From: Kribbella sindirgiensis
Lineage (GTDB): Bacteria > Actinomycetota > Actinomycetes > Propionibacteriales > Kribbellaceae
Length of the DNA stretch: 64,000 bases
Assembly: GCF_004331435.1 (NCBI RefSeq)
Contig: NZ_SJKA01000011.1
Span: 124,001 to 188,000, forward strand
Reading direction: 5' to 3'
The translations under genes were made by a program, and so were the position numbers. Positions 26,606 to 35,017 of this stretch are shown piece after piece; within the stretch, counting starts at the first letter, position 1; each line of letters opens with the position of its first letter. A model generated the notes under the pieces. That model saw nothing but the letters and a program-made list of their open reading frames with translations, ran no database searches and had not been told where the DNA came from.

Positions 26606-27760
26606 ATGACGTGGACTCCGGCGGGCCTGGTGCGGGACAGCTCCGTACCGGGCCTGCTGCTGCGTGCGGTGCCGGGGGTGATCACGATCCTCTCGGTGAT
26701 CGTCGCCACCCGGGACGACGCCGACCGGCGGCTGCCGTACCCGCTGATCGTCGCGATCGGCGTGATCGTTGTCCTCAGCAACATCACGCTGTTCTTCCTG
26801 AGGGACGGCGATCCGCCCGGCCCGGCCGGCTACGGGCTGCTCGTGTTCGCGGTCGCCGGGTCGGTGCTCTGGTACGCGTTACCGGGCAGCGCGATGATCA
26901 TCGTCCCGTTCTGGGTCAGCCGTGCGGCGGTCCGCTACTACCGGGCGCAGCCGCTCGAATGGATCATCGTTGCCATCAGCATCCTTGGTGCGAGCGTTCC
27001 GCTGTACGTCACCACGCGTTCGCTGCCCGGGGCGTTCGGGGCCGCGTTCGGGGTGGTCGCGTTGACGCTGGCGGCGGTGAACCGGCGTACTCGCGAGCAG
27101 CAACTGGAGGATCTCGAGGTGTCGCTGGCCCGGAAACAGGCCGCGATCGAGGAGCACGAGCGGGCGGCGGCGCTGGCCGAGCGGGCGCGGATCGCGCGCG
27201 ACGTGCACGACGTACTCGCGCATTCGCTGGCCGGGTTGTCGTTGAGCTTGCAGGGTGCGCGGCTGATGCTCGTACGGGACGGGGCGTCGCCGGAAGCGAT
27301 CGAGCAGGTCACGCGGGCGCAGGGGCTGGCCGCGGACGGGCTGGCCGAGGCGCGGCGGGCGGTGGCGGCGCTGCGGGAGGACGCGGTTCCCGACGTACGG
27401 GCGCTCGGCGATCTCGTCACGGCGTACCGGCTGGAGAGTGGGGCGACGGCGGAGTTCGAGGTCGACGGCGAGGAGCGGGAGTTGCCGGCTGAGGCGCTCG
27501 GGACGCTGTACCGGACCTTGCAGGAGGCGCTCGCGAACACCCGGAAGCATGCGCCGGGTGCACTGGTGCGGGTGCGGCTGACGTACGGCGACGTGGTCCG
27601 GCTGACTGTCGAGGACCGGCCGGGGCAGCCTCCGAAGCGAGCGGCGGCGGGCGGTTATGGTCTGCTCGGGATGCGCGAACGCGCCGACCTGGTCGGCGGA
27701 TCATTGGAGGCCGGCCCGACGTCGACGGGCTGGCGGGTCGAACTGAAGGTGCCTGCGTGA
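26606..27760 (+). CDS. NarL-type sensor histidine kinase
   Basis: 384 residues. About five N-terminal membrane segments (residues 10-155) with short loops, then a coiled linker and the HisKA_3 dimerisation domain with RIARDVHDVLAHSLAGLSLSL (phospho-acceptor His201). The ATPase domain has NTRKHAPGALVRV and GGYGLLGMRERADLVGGSLEAGP. The lack of a large external domain suggests membrane-stress sensing, as in LiaS/DesK-like kinases; this is inference. Confidence 0.9.
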   Translation: MTWTPAGLVRDSSVPGLLLRAVPGVITILSVIVATRDDADRRLPYPLIVAIGVIVVLSNITLFFLRDGDPPGPAGYGLLVFAVAGSVLWYALPGSAMIIVPFWVSRAAVRYYRAQPLEWIIVAISILGASVPLYVTTRSLPGAFGAAFGVVALTLAAVNRRTREQQLEDLEVSLARKQAAIEEHERAAALAERARIARDVHDVLAHSLAGLSLSLQGARLMLVRDGASPEAIEQVTRAQGLAADGLAEARRAVAALREDAVPDVRALGDLVTAYRLESGATAEFEVDGEERELPAEALGTLYRTLQEALANTRKHAPGALVRVRLTYGDVVRLTVEDRPGQPPKRAAAGGYGLLGMRERADLVGGSLEAGPTSTGWRVELKVPA

Positions 27761-27761
27761 A

Positions 27762-27829
27762 GGAGCGAAGCGAGTTCACCAGACAGCACAGCGCGGTCCG
27801 TGCCTCAGCCGCGCCCGGAGCGAAGCGAG
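27762..27829 (+). repeat. Two copies of GGAGCGAAGCGAG between kinase and regulator
   Basis: The 13-mer GGAGCGAAGCGAG occurs at 27762-27774 and 27817-27829, right after the kinase stop and right before the regulator start (ATG 27837). Each copy contains GGAG, so the second may serve as ribosome-binding site. The duplication suggests a small mobile or slippage-derived intergenic repeat that widened a junction normally overlapping. Confidence 0.65.
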
Positions 27830-27836
27830 GACGCGG

Positions 27837-28460
27837 ATGAGCTTGCGAGTGGTGGTTGCGGACGACCAGACCGTGGTGCGCGACGGGCTGGTGACGTTGC
27901 TCAAGTTGCTGCCCGGGATCGACGTGATCGGGGCTGCGGCGGACGGCCTGGAAGCGGTCCGGCTGGTGGGCGAACACGACCCGGACGTACTGCTCGTCGA
28001 CCTGCGGATGCCGACCATGGACGGTGTCGAGGCGACGCGGCGGGTGCGGGCCGATCATCCGCGGACCGAGGTGGTCGTGCTCACGACGTACAGCGACGAC
28101 GACTCGGTGCTGTCGGCGCTGCGGGCCGGCGCCCGCGGGTTCCTCACCAAGGACGCGGACGCGGAGTCCATCGGCCGGGCCCTGCAAGCGGCCGCCGCCG
28201 GCCAGTCGATCGTCGACGCCGACGTCCAGCGCCGCCTGATCGAAGGCACACCCAAACCGGTGGTGGACACAGGCCTCACGCCCCGCGAGACCGAGGTACT
28301 GCGGCTGATCGCCGAAGGCCTGTCCAACACCGAGATCGCCCGCCACCTGGTAGTCAGCGAGGCCACGGTCAAAACCCACATCAACCACCTCTTCGCCAAG
28401 GCCCACCTCCGCGACCGAGCCCAAGCCGTCGCCTACGCCTATCGCCTCGGCCTCGCCTGA
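27837..28460 (+). CDS. NarL/FixJ-type response regulator
   Basis: 207 residues. Receiver domain with phospho-acceptor Asp55 (LLVDLRMPTMDG), conserved Thr (LTTYSDDD) and Lys (FLTKDAD), then a LuxR-type HTH (LTPRETEVLRLIAEGLSNTEIARHLVVSEATVKTHINHLFAKAHLRDR). Partner of the kinase encoded upstream. Probably controls the operon through the inverted repeat near 26003 and other targets. Confidence 0.92.
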   Translation: MSLRVVVADDQTVVRDGLVTLLKLLPGIDVIGAAADGLEAVRLVGEHDPDVLLVDLRMPTMDGVEATRRVRADHPRTEVVVLTTYSDDDSVLSALRAGARGFLTKDADAESIGRALQAAAAGQSIVDADVQRRLIEGTPKPVVDTGLTPRETEVLRLIAEGLSNTEIARHLVVSEATVKTHINHLFAKAHLRDRAQAVAYAYRLGLA

Positions 28461-28520
28461 CGCACAGCGCCCACCCGCTGTAGCTTGCGGCGCGACGAGC
28501 CGCTGCCCTACTGTGGATAT

Positions 28521-28922
28521 ATGAAGAGTTCTGCAGATGTGCAGCTCGACTCCTGCAATGTGCGGCTGGTCGACCCGGAGCGGGTGGCGAGCGTCAATGC
28601 CAGGATGCCGGGAGAGGAGGACATCGCCGACACGGCTGACGTCTTCGGTCTGCTCGGCGATCCGCGACGGCTGAAGCTGCTCGTCGCGCTGCTCGACGGG
28701 GAGCTGTGCGTCTGCGATCTCGCCGCGATCACCGGGCTGAGCGAGTCCGCGACCTCCCATGCGCTCAGGTTGCTGCGGGCGCACCGCGTGGTCGCCGTAC
28801 GGCGGGACGGGCGGAACGCGTTCTACCGGCTCGACGACGCGCACGTGCGGATGCTGCTCGATCTCGCGGTCGCGCACACCGAGCACACCGACGCCATCCA
28901 CCCGGAAAGGTCGAAAGGGTGA
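28521..28922 (+). CDS. ArsR/SmtB-family metal sensor, CadC/CmtR-like
   Basis: 133 residues from the ATG at 28521. Winged-helix repressor of the ArsR family. A Cys near the N-terminus (LDSCNVRLVD) together with ELCVCDLAAITGLSESATSHALRLL gives the Cys set of a CadC-type alpha3N thiolate site. The C-terminal DDAHVRMLLDLAVAHTEH has the spaced Asp/His residues of an alpha5 zinc site. It should repress the cation exporter gene, whose GTG start overlaps its stop, and release DNA when Cd, Pb or Zn binds. Confidence 0.9.
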   Translation: MKSSADVQLDSCNVRLVDPERVASVNARMPGEEDIADTADVFGLLGDPRRLKLLVALLDGELCVCDLAAITGLSESATSHALRLLRAHRVVAVRRDGRNAFYRLDDAHVRMLLDLAVAHTEHTDAIHPERSKG

Positions 28923-29893
28923 GCGCCGGCCACGGGCACGGGCACGGTGTCGGCGCGGCGGCGGACCGGAAGCTGCTCAGCGGTGCGCTCGCGCTGATCG
29001 TCGGCTTCATGATCGCCGAGGTGATCGTCGGGTTCGCGGCCGGTTCGCTGGCCCTGGTCACCGACGCGGCGCACATGCTCACCGACGCGATCGCCATCGC
29101 GCTGGCACTGCTGGCGATCCGGCTCGCCGCGAAGCCGCCGGCCGGTGGGTTCACCTACGGCTTCAAGCGGGTCGAGATCCTGTCCGCGCAGGCCAACGGC
29201 ATCACACTGCTGCTGCTCGCGGTGTACTTCGTGTACGAGGCCGTCAGCCGGATGATCGATCCGCCCGAGGTCAAGGGCGCGCTGGTCCTGATCACCGGTG
29301 TCGTCGGCATCGTGGTGAACCTCTTCGCGACCTGGCTGATCAGCAAGGCGAACCGCTCCAGCCTCAACGTCGAGGGCGCGTTCCAGCACATCCTGAACGA
29401 CCTGTTCGCGTTCATCGCAACCGCGATCGCCGGTCTCGTCGTCCTGCTGACCGGGTTCGCCCGGGCCGACGCGATCGCGGCGTTGGTCGTCGCCGTACTG
29501 ATGCTGAAGGCCGGCGTCTCACTGGTCCGGGACTCCGGGCGGATCTTCCTCGAGGCCGCGCCGATCGCGATCGACCCGCAGGCGCTGGGCGCCGAGCTGT
29601 GTGCGGTCGAGGGAGTGGTCGAGGTGCACGACCTGCACGTCTGGGAGATCACCTCGGGCGAGCCGGCCGCGTCCGCGCACATCCTGGTCGCCGAGGGGCT
29701 CGACTGCCACCAGATCCGGGTGCGGATCGAGGAAGTGCTTGCCGAGCGCCACCACTTGACGCACTCCACGCTCCAGGTCGATCACGCGACCGAAAGCCAG
29801 AGCTCGGAGCACTGCAGCGACTCGCACGGCACGGTCCACCGCGCGATCACAGGTGCTGGATCAGCACCTGACCCAGCCAGTCCACATCATTGA
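28919..29893 (+). CDS. Cation diffusion facilitator (CzcD-like heavy-metal exporter)
   Basis: 324 residues, GTG start overlapping the sensor stop (GTGA). Six membrane helices; site-A residues in TDAAHMLTDAIAI (helix 2) and HILNDLFAF (helix 5); N-terminal GHGHGHG and a His/Asp-rich C-terminal tail (ESQSSEHCSDSHGTVHR). The cytoplasmic domain has VHDLHVWEITSG. It exports Zn/Cd-type ions by proton exchange. Its 3' end overlaps the convergent acetyltransferase gene by 47 bases, and the overlap encodes the unusual tail. Confidence 0.93.
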   Translation: MSAGHGHGHGVGAAADRKLLSGALALIVGFMIAEVIVGFAAGSLALVTDAAHMLTDAIAIALALLAIRLAAKPPAGGFTYGFKRVEILSAQANGITLLLLAVYFVYEAVSRMIDPPEVKGALVLITGVVGIVVNLFATWLISKANRSSLNVEGAFQHILNDLFAFIATAIAGLVVLLTGFARADAIAALVVAVLMLKAGVSLVRDSGRIFLEAAPIAIDPQALGAELCAVEGVVEVHDLHVWEITSGEPAASAHILVAEGLDCHQIRVRIEEVLAERHHLTHSTLQVDHATESQSSEHCSDSHGTVHRAITGAGSAPDPASPHH

Positions 29894-30371
29894 CCCGCGG
29901 TACGGCGAACTCGGCGTCGCGCGTGAAGCCCTGCCTCTCGTAGTACCGGACCAGCCCTCCGCCGCCACCGGCGAAGCAGTCGACCCGCAGCAGCCGTACG
30001 CCGTCCGCGCGGGCCAGGCTGCGGGCATGGTCCAGCAGCACGCCGCCGAGGTTCTGCCCGGCGGACAGGCGGTCGGTCACGAGCAGCCGCACGTACAGCT
30101 CCGGTTCGGTTGCCGGCGGCACGTAGTCGAGGGCGTCACCGACAGCGAGTGCCCCGACCACCCGGCCGTCCGCCTCGCCCACCCCCTCGCCCACCCACAG
30201 TCCGCCGTCGTCGGCGAAGCCCGTGATCTGCTCGACCCGCCGCGGGCTCGTCGAGTGGGCCGCCGTACCCCACTGGTCGGTCCGCCCGCGCGCGACCAAC
30301 CACTCGGTCGCCCCGTCGAGGAGCGCCAGCACCGCCGGTACGTCGTCCCGCCCGGCCCGGCGGATCGTCAT
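29847..30371 (-). CDS. GNAT-family N-acetyltransferase
   Basis: 174 residues from the ATG at 30371; a longer frame to 30641 overlaps the DUF1905 gene and is not used. The GNAT fold is indicated by MTIRRAGRDDVPAVLALL, the beta4 strand LYVRLLVTDRLSAGQNLGGVLLDHARSLA (a variant acetyl-CoA pyrophosphate loop) and the C-terminal RYYERQGF. The substrate is unknown. A GGGGG run of residues (FAGGGGGLVRYYE) is a local oddity. Confidence 0.82.
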   Translation of the reverse strand: MTIRRAGRDDVPAVLALLDGATEWLVARGRTDQWGTAAHSTSPRRVEQITGFADDGGLWVGEGVGEADGRVVGALAVGDALDYVPPATEPELYVRLLVTDRLSAGQNLGGVLLDHARSLARADGVRLLRVDCFAGGGGGLVRYYERQGFTRDAEFAVPRVNDVDWLGQVLIQHL

Positions 30372-30455
30372 CTGCACATTTCCCAGAATAGGTTGGCCGA
30401 AGATGTCGAAACGCCATTCGCAGTCTCTACCTAGGTGTGTAGAGAGGAGCTCACG

Positions 30456-30731
30456 ATGAGCAAGCTGGACAAGACATTCACCGCGCCGCTGCAGAAGAGC
30501 GACGCCAAGGGCGGCTGGACCTACGTGCAGATGCCGGACTCGGCGGCGTACTTCGGGACGCGCGGACTGGTCAAGGTGCGCGGCACCATGGACGGGCATC
30601 CATTCGAGAGCTCGTTCATGGCGCTCGGCGACGGGACCCACAAACTGCCCGTCAAGGGGGCGTTGCGGGACCTGCTCGGCAAGCAGCCGGGCGACGAGAT
30701 CACGGTGTATCTGGAAGAGCGTCTCAGTTGA
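30456..30731 (+). CDS. DUF1905-domain protein
   Basis: 91 residues, ATG 30456 after GAGAGGAG. The whole protein matches the small beta-barrel DUF1905 domain: FTAPLQKSDAKGGWTYVQMPDSAAYFGTRGLVKVRGTMDG, then KLPVKGALRDLLGKQPGDEITVYLEE. In many genomes the domain stands alone or is fused to a YdeI-type OmdA domain; no biochemical role is established to my knowledge. No partner gene is adjacent in the same direction. Confidence 0.85.
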   Translation: MSKLDKTFTAPLQKSDAKGGWTYVQMPDSAAYFGTRGLVKVRGTMDGHPFESSFMALGDGTHKLPVKGALRDLLGKQPGDEITVYLEERLS

Positions 30732-30955
30732 GAGTGACTTCTGTTTGATCTGAGATCACCGTCACAGGGGGTCATGTTCTGAGTAAGGTCTCTGTGAAGA
30801 ATCGATCCTGACCGGCTGCTCGGGTGGGGATCATCGCGGGCCGGACCGTACCGTCGATGACTGGGTGGTCCGACGAAGTCAGGAGTGATCGAAGTGCTAC
30901 GGGGCTCACGGGGCGTGCGATCGGCATGCCCGCATCCAACAGACCTGGCGTGACA

Positions 30956-31228
30956 GTGATCTCGTTGAACAAGATTCTCGGCGTGGCCGGGCTGGTGCTG
31001 CTGGTCGGCGGCGGGTTGCTCGGGTTCCGATCGGTCTCGGAGAGCGGGACCGACTGCGGTTCCGCGTTCCAGCCGGCCGGCGGGATCACGCCGATGGCCT
31101 GCGACAACGCCCTGAACGGCGCCGGCACGTTGACCACTGTCCTGATGAGCGCGGGCGCGCTCTGCCTGATCGCCGCCGTCGCGATCAAGGTCATCCGCAA
31201 CCGCACCCAGGAGAAAGTCTCCGCCTGA
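30956..31228 (+). CDS. Two-helix membrane protein, paralogue of 51731-51994
   Basis: 90 residues from a GTG at 30956; a TTG at 30965 aligns better with the paralogue, so the start is uncertain. Two membrane helices flank an external loop, TDCGSAFQPAGGITPMACD, which aligns with DSCGSIFQPDKGITPMQCD in the protein at 51731. The two conserved Cys residues may form a disulfide. Short basic tail. I do not recognise the family; it seems to be a small envelope protein kept in more than one copy. Confidence 0.65.
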   Translation: MISLNKILGVAGLVLLVGGGLLGFRSVSESGTDCGSAFQPAGGITPMACDNALNGAGTLTTVLMSAGALCLIAAVAIKVIRNRTQEKVSA

Positions 31229-31256
31229 CCGGCACCTCCTGTGTAAGAGTGCCGCC

Positions 31257-32384
31257 GTGACGATCGAACCATTCCGGCTGGATGTGCCGGAGAGCGAGCT
31301 GGACGACCTGCGCCGGCGGCTGGACCTGGTGCGTTGGCCCTCGGAACTGCCAGGTGCGGGCTGGTCCCGCGGCGTACCGCTGGACTACCTGAAGGAACTG
31401 GTCGGGTACTGGCGGGACGGGTACGACTGGCGGGCCGCCGAGGCGCGGCTGAACGAATGGCCGCAGTACACAACCGTCATCGACGGTGCGGTCGTCCACT
31501 TCGCCCACGTGCGCTCGTCGTCGCCGGATGCGATCCCACTCGTTCTCACGCACGGCTGGCCGGGTTCGATCGTCGAGTTCACCTTCGTCGCCTCGTTGCT
31601 GAGCGACTTCCATCTGATTGTCCCGACCATCCCAGGCTTCACGCTGTCCGGCCCGACCAGCGAACCCGGGTGGGAGTTCAAGCGCGTCGCGCGCGCGTGG
31701 ACCGAGCTGATCACGCGGCTCGGGTACGAGCGGTACGGCGTACAGGGCGGTGACTGGGGTTCGGCGATCTCTCGCGAGGTCGGGCGGATCGATCCCGAGC
31801 GCGTGATCGGCGTACATCTCAACCTCATCCCGGGCGCGGGCGCGACGTCCGAGCCGACCTTCGAGGAACTCGCGCCGCTGGACGCCGGGGAGCGCGAGCG
31901 GACCTGGGCGTCGTGGCACCGGCAACAGCAGTTCGCGAAGGAGCAGCAGGGGTACGCCGACCTGCAGTCGACCCGCCCGCAGACGCTGGCCTACGCGCTG
32001 ACCGACTCGCCGGTCGGGCAGCTGGCGTGGATCGCGGAGAAGTTCGCGACCTGGTCGGATCCGGCGTCACCGATCGATCGGGATCTGCTGCTCACCAACG
32101 TGATGCTGTACTGGCTGACGAGGACCGCGGGATCGTCCGGCGCGATCTACTACGAGCGCGCGCACGCGTCGTACTGGGGCCAGCCGGCCGAGCCTTCGCG
32201 GACACCGACCGCGCTCCTCGACCTCGCGCACGAGAACTTCATCCCGCTACGGCACAAGGTCGCCCACACCGACAACATCATCCGCTGGACCAGCCACCCG
32301 CACGGCGGCCACTTCGCCGCACTCGAACAACCCGAAGTGCTGGCCGCGGACATCCGCGCCTTCTTCACGTCCTTGACGGTTTGA
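31257..32384 (+). CDS. Epoxide hydrolase (EPHN/alpha-beta hydrolase)
   Basis: 375 residues, GTG start. The N-terminal EHN domain (IEPFRLDVPESELDDLRRRLDLVRWP) packs on an alpha/beta-hydrolase core. The oxyanion motif is HGWPGS, the nucleophile Asp is in GVQGGDWGSAIS, lid tyrosines are present, and the His is in HPHGGHFAALEQPE. It should open epoxides by the covalent Asp mechanism. The Asp-centred elbow distinguishes it from esterases. Its end overlaps the convergent dehydrogenase gene by 20 bases. Confidence 0.9.
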   Translation: MTIEPFRLDVPESELDDLRRRLDLVRWPSELPGAGWSRGVPLDYLKELVGYWRDGYDWRAAEARLNEWPQYTTVIDGAVVHFAHVRSSSPDAIPLVLTHGWPGSIVEFTFVASLLSDFHLIVPTIPGFTLSGPTSEPGWEFKRVARAWTELITRLGYERYGVQGGDWGSAISREVGRIDPERVIGVHLNLIPGAGATSEPTFEELAPLDAGERERTWASWHRQQQFAKEQQGYADLQSTRPQTLAYALTDSPVGQLAWIAEKFATWSDPASPIDRDLLLTNVMLYWLTRTAGSSGAIYYERAHASYWGQPAEPSRTPTALLDLAHENFIPLRHKVAHTDNIIRWTSHPHGGHFAALEQPEVLAADIRAFFTSLTV

Positions 32385-33321
32385 GGATGAGCTTGCCGGT
32401 GGTTCGGCGGGCGAGCAGGTCCTCGTGGAAGCGGCGGGCGTCCTCCAGCGGGTACTCGGCGCCGACGAGCGGGCGGAGGTTGCCGGCGGCGGTGAGGGCG
32501 AGCAGCTCGGTCAGCGGCTCGACGTACCCGCCCGGCAGGTCCATCGCGGGGACCAGCCAGAAGCCGGCCACCGAAAGGTTGCGCTGGGCAAGCGCACTCG
32601 GGTCGATGCTGGGTCGTCCTTCCCGGCCGGCGTTGCCGTAGTTGACCAGGCGGCCGAAGTTGGCGAGTGTTTCCAGCCCGGCCAGCATCGTCGGGCCGCC
32701 CGTCGAGTCCAGTACGACGTCCACGCCGTCGGTCACCTGGTGGATCCGGTCCGCGTAGCCGTCCGGGTTGTTGTCCACGGCAACGTCCGCGCCGAGCTCC
32801 AGCGCCAGCTCTCGCTTCGCCGCGGTCGACGCCGTTGCGATGACGAGACCGGCGCCGAGGTGTTTGGCGAGCTGCACCGCGATCGATCCGACGCCACCGG
32901 CCGCCGCGTTCACCAGCACGGACTCGCCGGCGCTCAGTCGCGCACTGTTCTTCAGTACATGCCAGGCCGTCAGTCCCTGGATGAGCAGCGCGAGTGCCTG
33001 CCCGTCGCTGACCTCCTCCGGTACGTCGACAGCGCGGTGCGCCGGCGCCACGGCGTACTCGGCGTACCCGCCGCCGGTCTCGAGGATGGGGGAGAGGATG
33101 CGGCGGCCGGTCTCGGTACGGCCGACGATCTCGACGCCGGGGATGAACGGGAGCGTGACACCGCCGCGGTAGGACCCGTCGGTGCGGTGGGTGTCGGCGA
33201 AGTTCACCCCAGCCGCGCTGACCTCGACCCGGATCTGGCCGGGTCCGGCGGTCGGCGGGTCGAGCTCGGTCGGTACGAGGACCTCGGGGCCGCCGAACCG
33301 GGTGACCTGGATCGCGCGCAT
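32365..33321 (-). CDS. NADPH:quinone oxidoreductase-type zinc-less MDR
   Basis: 318 residues of the medium-chain dehydrogenase superfamily. The N-terminal MRAIQVTRFGGPEVLVPTELDPP and VSAAGVNFADTHRTDGSY are typical of quinone oxidoreductases lacking zinc ligands. The nucleotide-binding site is VLVNAAAGGVGSIAVQLAKHLGA. It would reduce quinones or enones with NADPH. Transcribed divergently from the DUF2461 gene. Confidence 0.88.
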   Translation of the reverse strand: MRAIQVTRFGGPEVLVPTELDPPTAGPGQIRVEVSAAGVNFADTHRTDGSYRGGVTLPFIPGVEIVGRTETGRRILSPILETGGGYAEYAVAPAHRAVDVPEEVSDGQALALLIQGLTAWHVLKNSARLSAGESVLVNAAAGGVGSIAVQLAKHLGAGLVIATASTAAKRELALELGADVAVDNNPDGYADRIHQVTDGVDVVLDSTGGPTMLAGLETLANFGRLVNYGNAGREGRPSIDPSALAQRNLSVAGFWLVPAMDLPGGYVEPLTELLALTAAGNLRPLVGAEYPLEDARRFHEDLLARRTTGKLILKPSRT

Positions 33322-33362
33322 GGGGTGTCTGTCCGTTCTGCCGGGCGAACTATCGTTACCGC

Positions 33363-33989
33363 ATGAGTTTTACCGGTTTTCCGGCTGCGGCGCTGGACTT
33401 CTACGACGATCTCGAAATGGACAACACCAAGACCTTCTGGACGGAGCACAAGCACGTCTACGAGGAGTCGGTCCGGGCGCCGATGGCCGCGCTGCTGGCC
33501 GAGCTCGAGGAGGAGTTCGGTACGGCGAAGTTGTTCCGCCCGTACCGCGACGTGCGGTTCGCCAAGGACAAGACGCCGTACAAGATCCACCAGGGCGCCT
33601 TCATCGACGTCGCCCCCGCCACCGGGTTTTACGTGCAGGTGTCCGCACCCGGCGTACGGGTCGCGGCCGGCTTCTACGAGGCGTCGTCCGAGCGACTGGC
33701 CCGCGTCCGCACCGCCATCGACGACGACCGCCGCGGCAAACAACTCGAGAAGCTACTCGCCAAACTGGAGAAGGCCGGCTGGACCGTGGGCGGCGACAAA
33801 CTCAAAACCAGCCCCCGAGGCTACGACCCCGACCACCCGCGCATCGACCTCCTCCGCCACAAGTCCCTGACGGTCAGCAAGAACTACGGCTTCGAACCCG
33901 TCATCCACACCCCAGCCCTCACCACCCAGATCCGCGAGGACTGGCGAGCCACCCAACCCCTCATCCAATGGCTCACCGACAACACCTGA
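33363..33989 (+). CDS. DUF2461-domain protein
   Basis: 208 residues matching the whole DUF2461 (TIGR02453) family: FTGFPAAALDFYDDLEMDNTKTFW at the start, FRPYRDVRFAKDKTPYKIHQGAF in the middle, YDPDHPRIDLLRHKSLTVSKNYG near the end. The biochemical role is unknown to me. The last gene before a sharp change of base composition. Confidence 0.88.
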   Translation: MSFTGFPAAALDFYDDLEMDNTKTFWTEHKHVYEESVRAPMAALLAELEEEFGTAKLFRPYRDVRFAKDKTPYKIHQGAFIDVAPATGFYVQVSAPGVRVAAGFYEASSERLARVRTAIDDDRRGKQLEKLLAKLEKAGWTVGGDKLKTSPRGYDPDHPRIDLLRHKSLTVSKNYGFEPVIHTPALTTQIREDWRATQPLIQWLTDNT

Positions 33990-34260
33990 GCAATCGTGTA
34001 GAGGGAAGGACGAAGGAAAGAACAAACCAAAGAACAGAAGAGAGGGACATAAGAAGAAGGAGAGGTATCCAGAAGGCCTCGCAAGCCTGCAGGGAAAAGA
34101 TCAAATGAAAGACCCGAGAAAAGAAGATATTTAGAGTGGTAGTTGGCTTCAGCGGTCAACCGAAGGTTTGACTGCGCGACGTCGGGGTGTCAGAACATGC
34201 ATCAACCCACCATCATAGAAGAAGAGCAGAGAACAACAGGAAAGACAAGAGAATAGATTG
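33990..34260 (+). other. Purine-rich, AT-shifted tract
   Basis: Directly after the DUF2461 stop the plus strand turns strongly purine-rich (AGGGAAGGACGAAGGAAAG, GAAGAAGGAGAGG, AGAAGAAGAGCAGAG) with far lower GC than anything around. A weak hairpin (about 34154-34177) interrupts it. I see no gene inside except the start of the doubtful frame at 34187. It marks the left border of the accessory region. Confidence 0.7.
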
Positions 34261-34399
34261 GCCGGGTGCCTGGTTGGCTCAGGCTGTAGGCGCGGCCTTG
34301 CGCGCGTTCGCCGGCTTATTGGGCGCGGCCGGCAAGAACCCGGTCGTCGATGCCGTACTCACCGCCCACGACCGAAGGCGCTGGCCGGGCCCGCGCTAA
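34187..34399 (+). CDS. Doubtful 70-residue ORF
   Basis: GTG start, basic and His-rich N-terminus (EHASTHHHRRRAENNRKDKR) using three consecutive AGA codons, which is foreign to this genome. A normal-looking, GC-rich second half follows (AWLAQAVGAALRAFAGLLGAAGKNPVVDAVLTAHDRRRW). The stop codon lies in the loop of a 16-bp hairpin. It might be a fused or partly random frame; the second half is the more credible part. No family recognised. Confidence 0.35.
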   Translation: MSEHASTHHHRRRAENNRKDKRIDWPGAWLAQAVGAALRAFAGLLGAAGKNPVVDAVLTAHDRRRWPGPR

Positions 34400-34423
34400 C
34401 GCTGCAACGGGCCCGGCCAGCGC
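34378..34423. terminator. GC-rich 16-bp hairpin
   Basis: GCGCTGGCCGGGCCCG (34378-34393) pairs perfectly with 34408-34423 around a 14-base loop that holds the TAA of the plus-strand frame. It also lies 23 bases after the stop of the minus-strand secreted-protein gene. No T-run, as is common for actinobacterial terminators. Confidence 0.65.
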
Positions 34424-34446
34424 AGGCCGGTGTCGGTGGAGTGCCG

Positions 34447-34872
34447 TTAGTTGAGTGCTGGTGGGATCATCCAGCAGCCGCGGGTTTGCTGATACAGCAG
34501 CTTGTCCGATGAAACCTGGTACACGAAGACCGTCATGTCGAAACGGTTGTGATTCGGATACTCGGCGAGTCGTACATCGCTGGGCACGCTCCACGAGCCG
34601 GTGCTGGTGGTGTAGATGCGGGTACTGGTCGATGCGAAGTAGGTTCCGTCCTCGAACCATTGCTGAAGCACATCGATCTGGGTGTTTCTCGGAAAGTCGA
34701 CGCCCGATGCGGCGCTGTGAATGTGCGGGCCGAACGGGTAGGAGGAATCCGCGGTCTTGTGACAGGAGACCCCGGAGTTCATGTAGATCGCCCAAGCCGG
34801 TGCGCTTGAGCCGAGTACAGCGATGGCGACGGCCGCCAACGCCACCGCCAACGCTCTGATTGCTCTTCTCAT
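34447..34872 (-). CDS. Small secreted hypothetical protein
   Basis: 141 residues; ATG 34872 preceded by GGAGG. A Sec signal peptide (MRRAIRALAVALAAVAIAVLGSSAPAWA) is followed by a 113-residue mature protein rich in Ser, Thr and Tyr, with two Cys (NSGVSCHKTAD; TRGCWMIPP) that may form a disulfide. The mature part is compact and lacks repeats. No family recognised. Its neighbours are regulators and a hypothetical gene. Confidence 0.7.
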   Translation of the reverse strand: MRRAIRALAVALAAVAIAVLGSSAPAWAIYMNSGVSCHKTADSSYPFGPHIHSAASGVDFPRNTQIDVLQQWFEDGTYFASTSTRIYTTSTGSWSVPSDVRLAEYPNHNRFDMTVFVYQVSSDKLLYQQTRGCWMIPPALN

Positions 34873-35017
34873 CGTCGCCTCCAATACCTCGTGGGACATT
34901 GAGAGGCGAGCGTGGCAGCCACGTGCCGGCGTCGGCATCGCGGAAAACCGGCAGCCTGTGCCGACTTTCTGCGGCCTGGAGGACGAGGCCGGTCTCGGTG
35001 CGAAGCGCGGTGTGCGA

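Noticed and set aside
33884..34159. Minus-strand 91-codon frame in the purine-rich tract
   Set aside because: Pyrimidine-rich shadow of the A/G tract and of the DUF2461 gene; no ribosome site.
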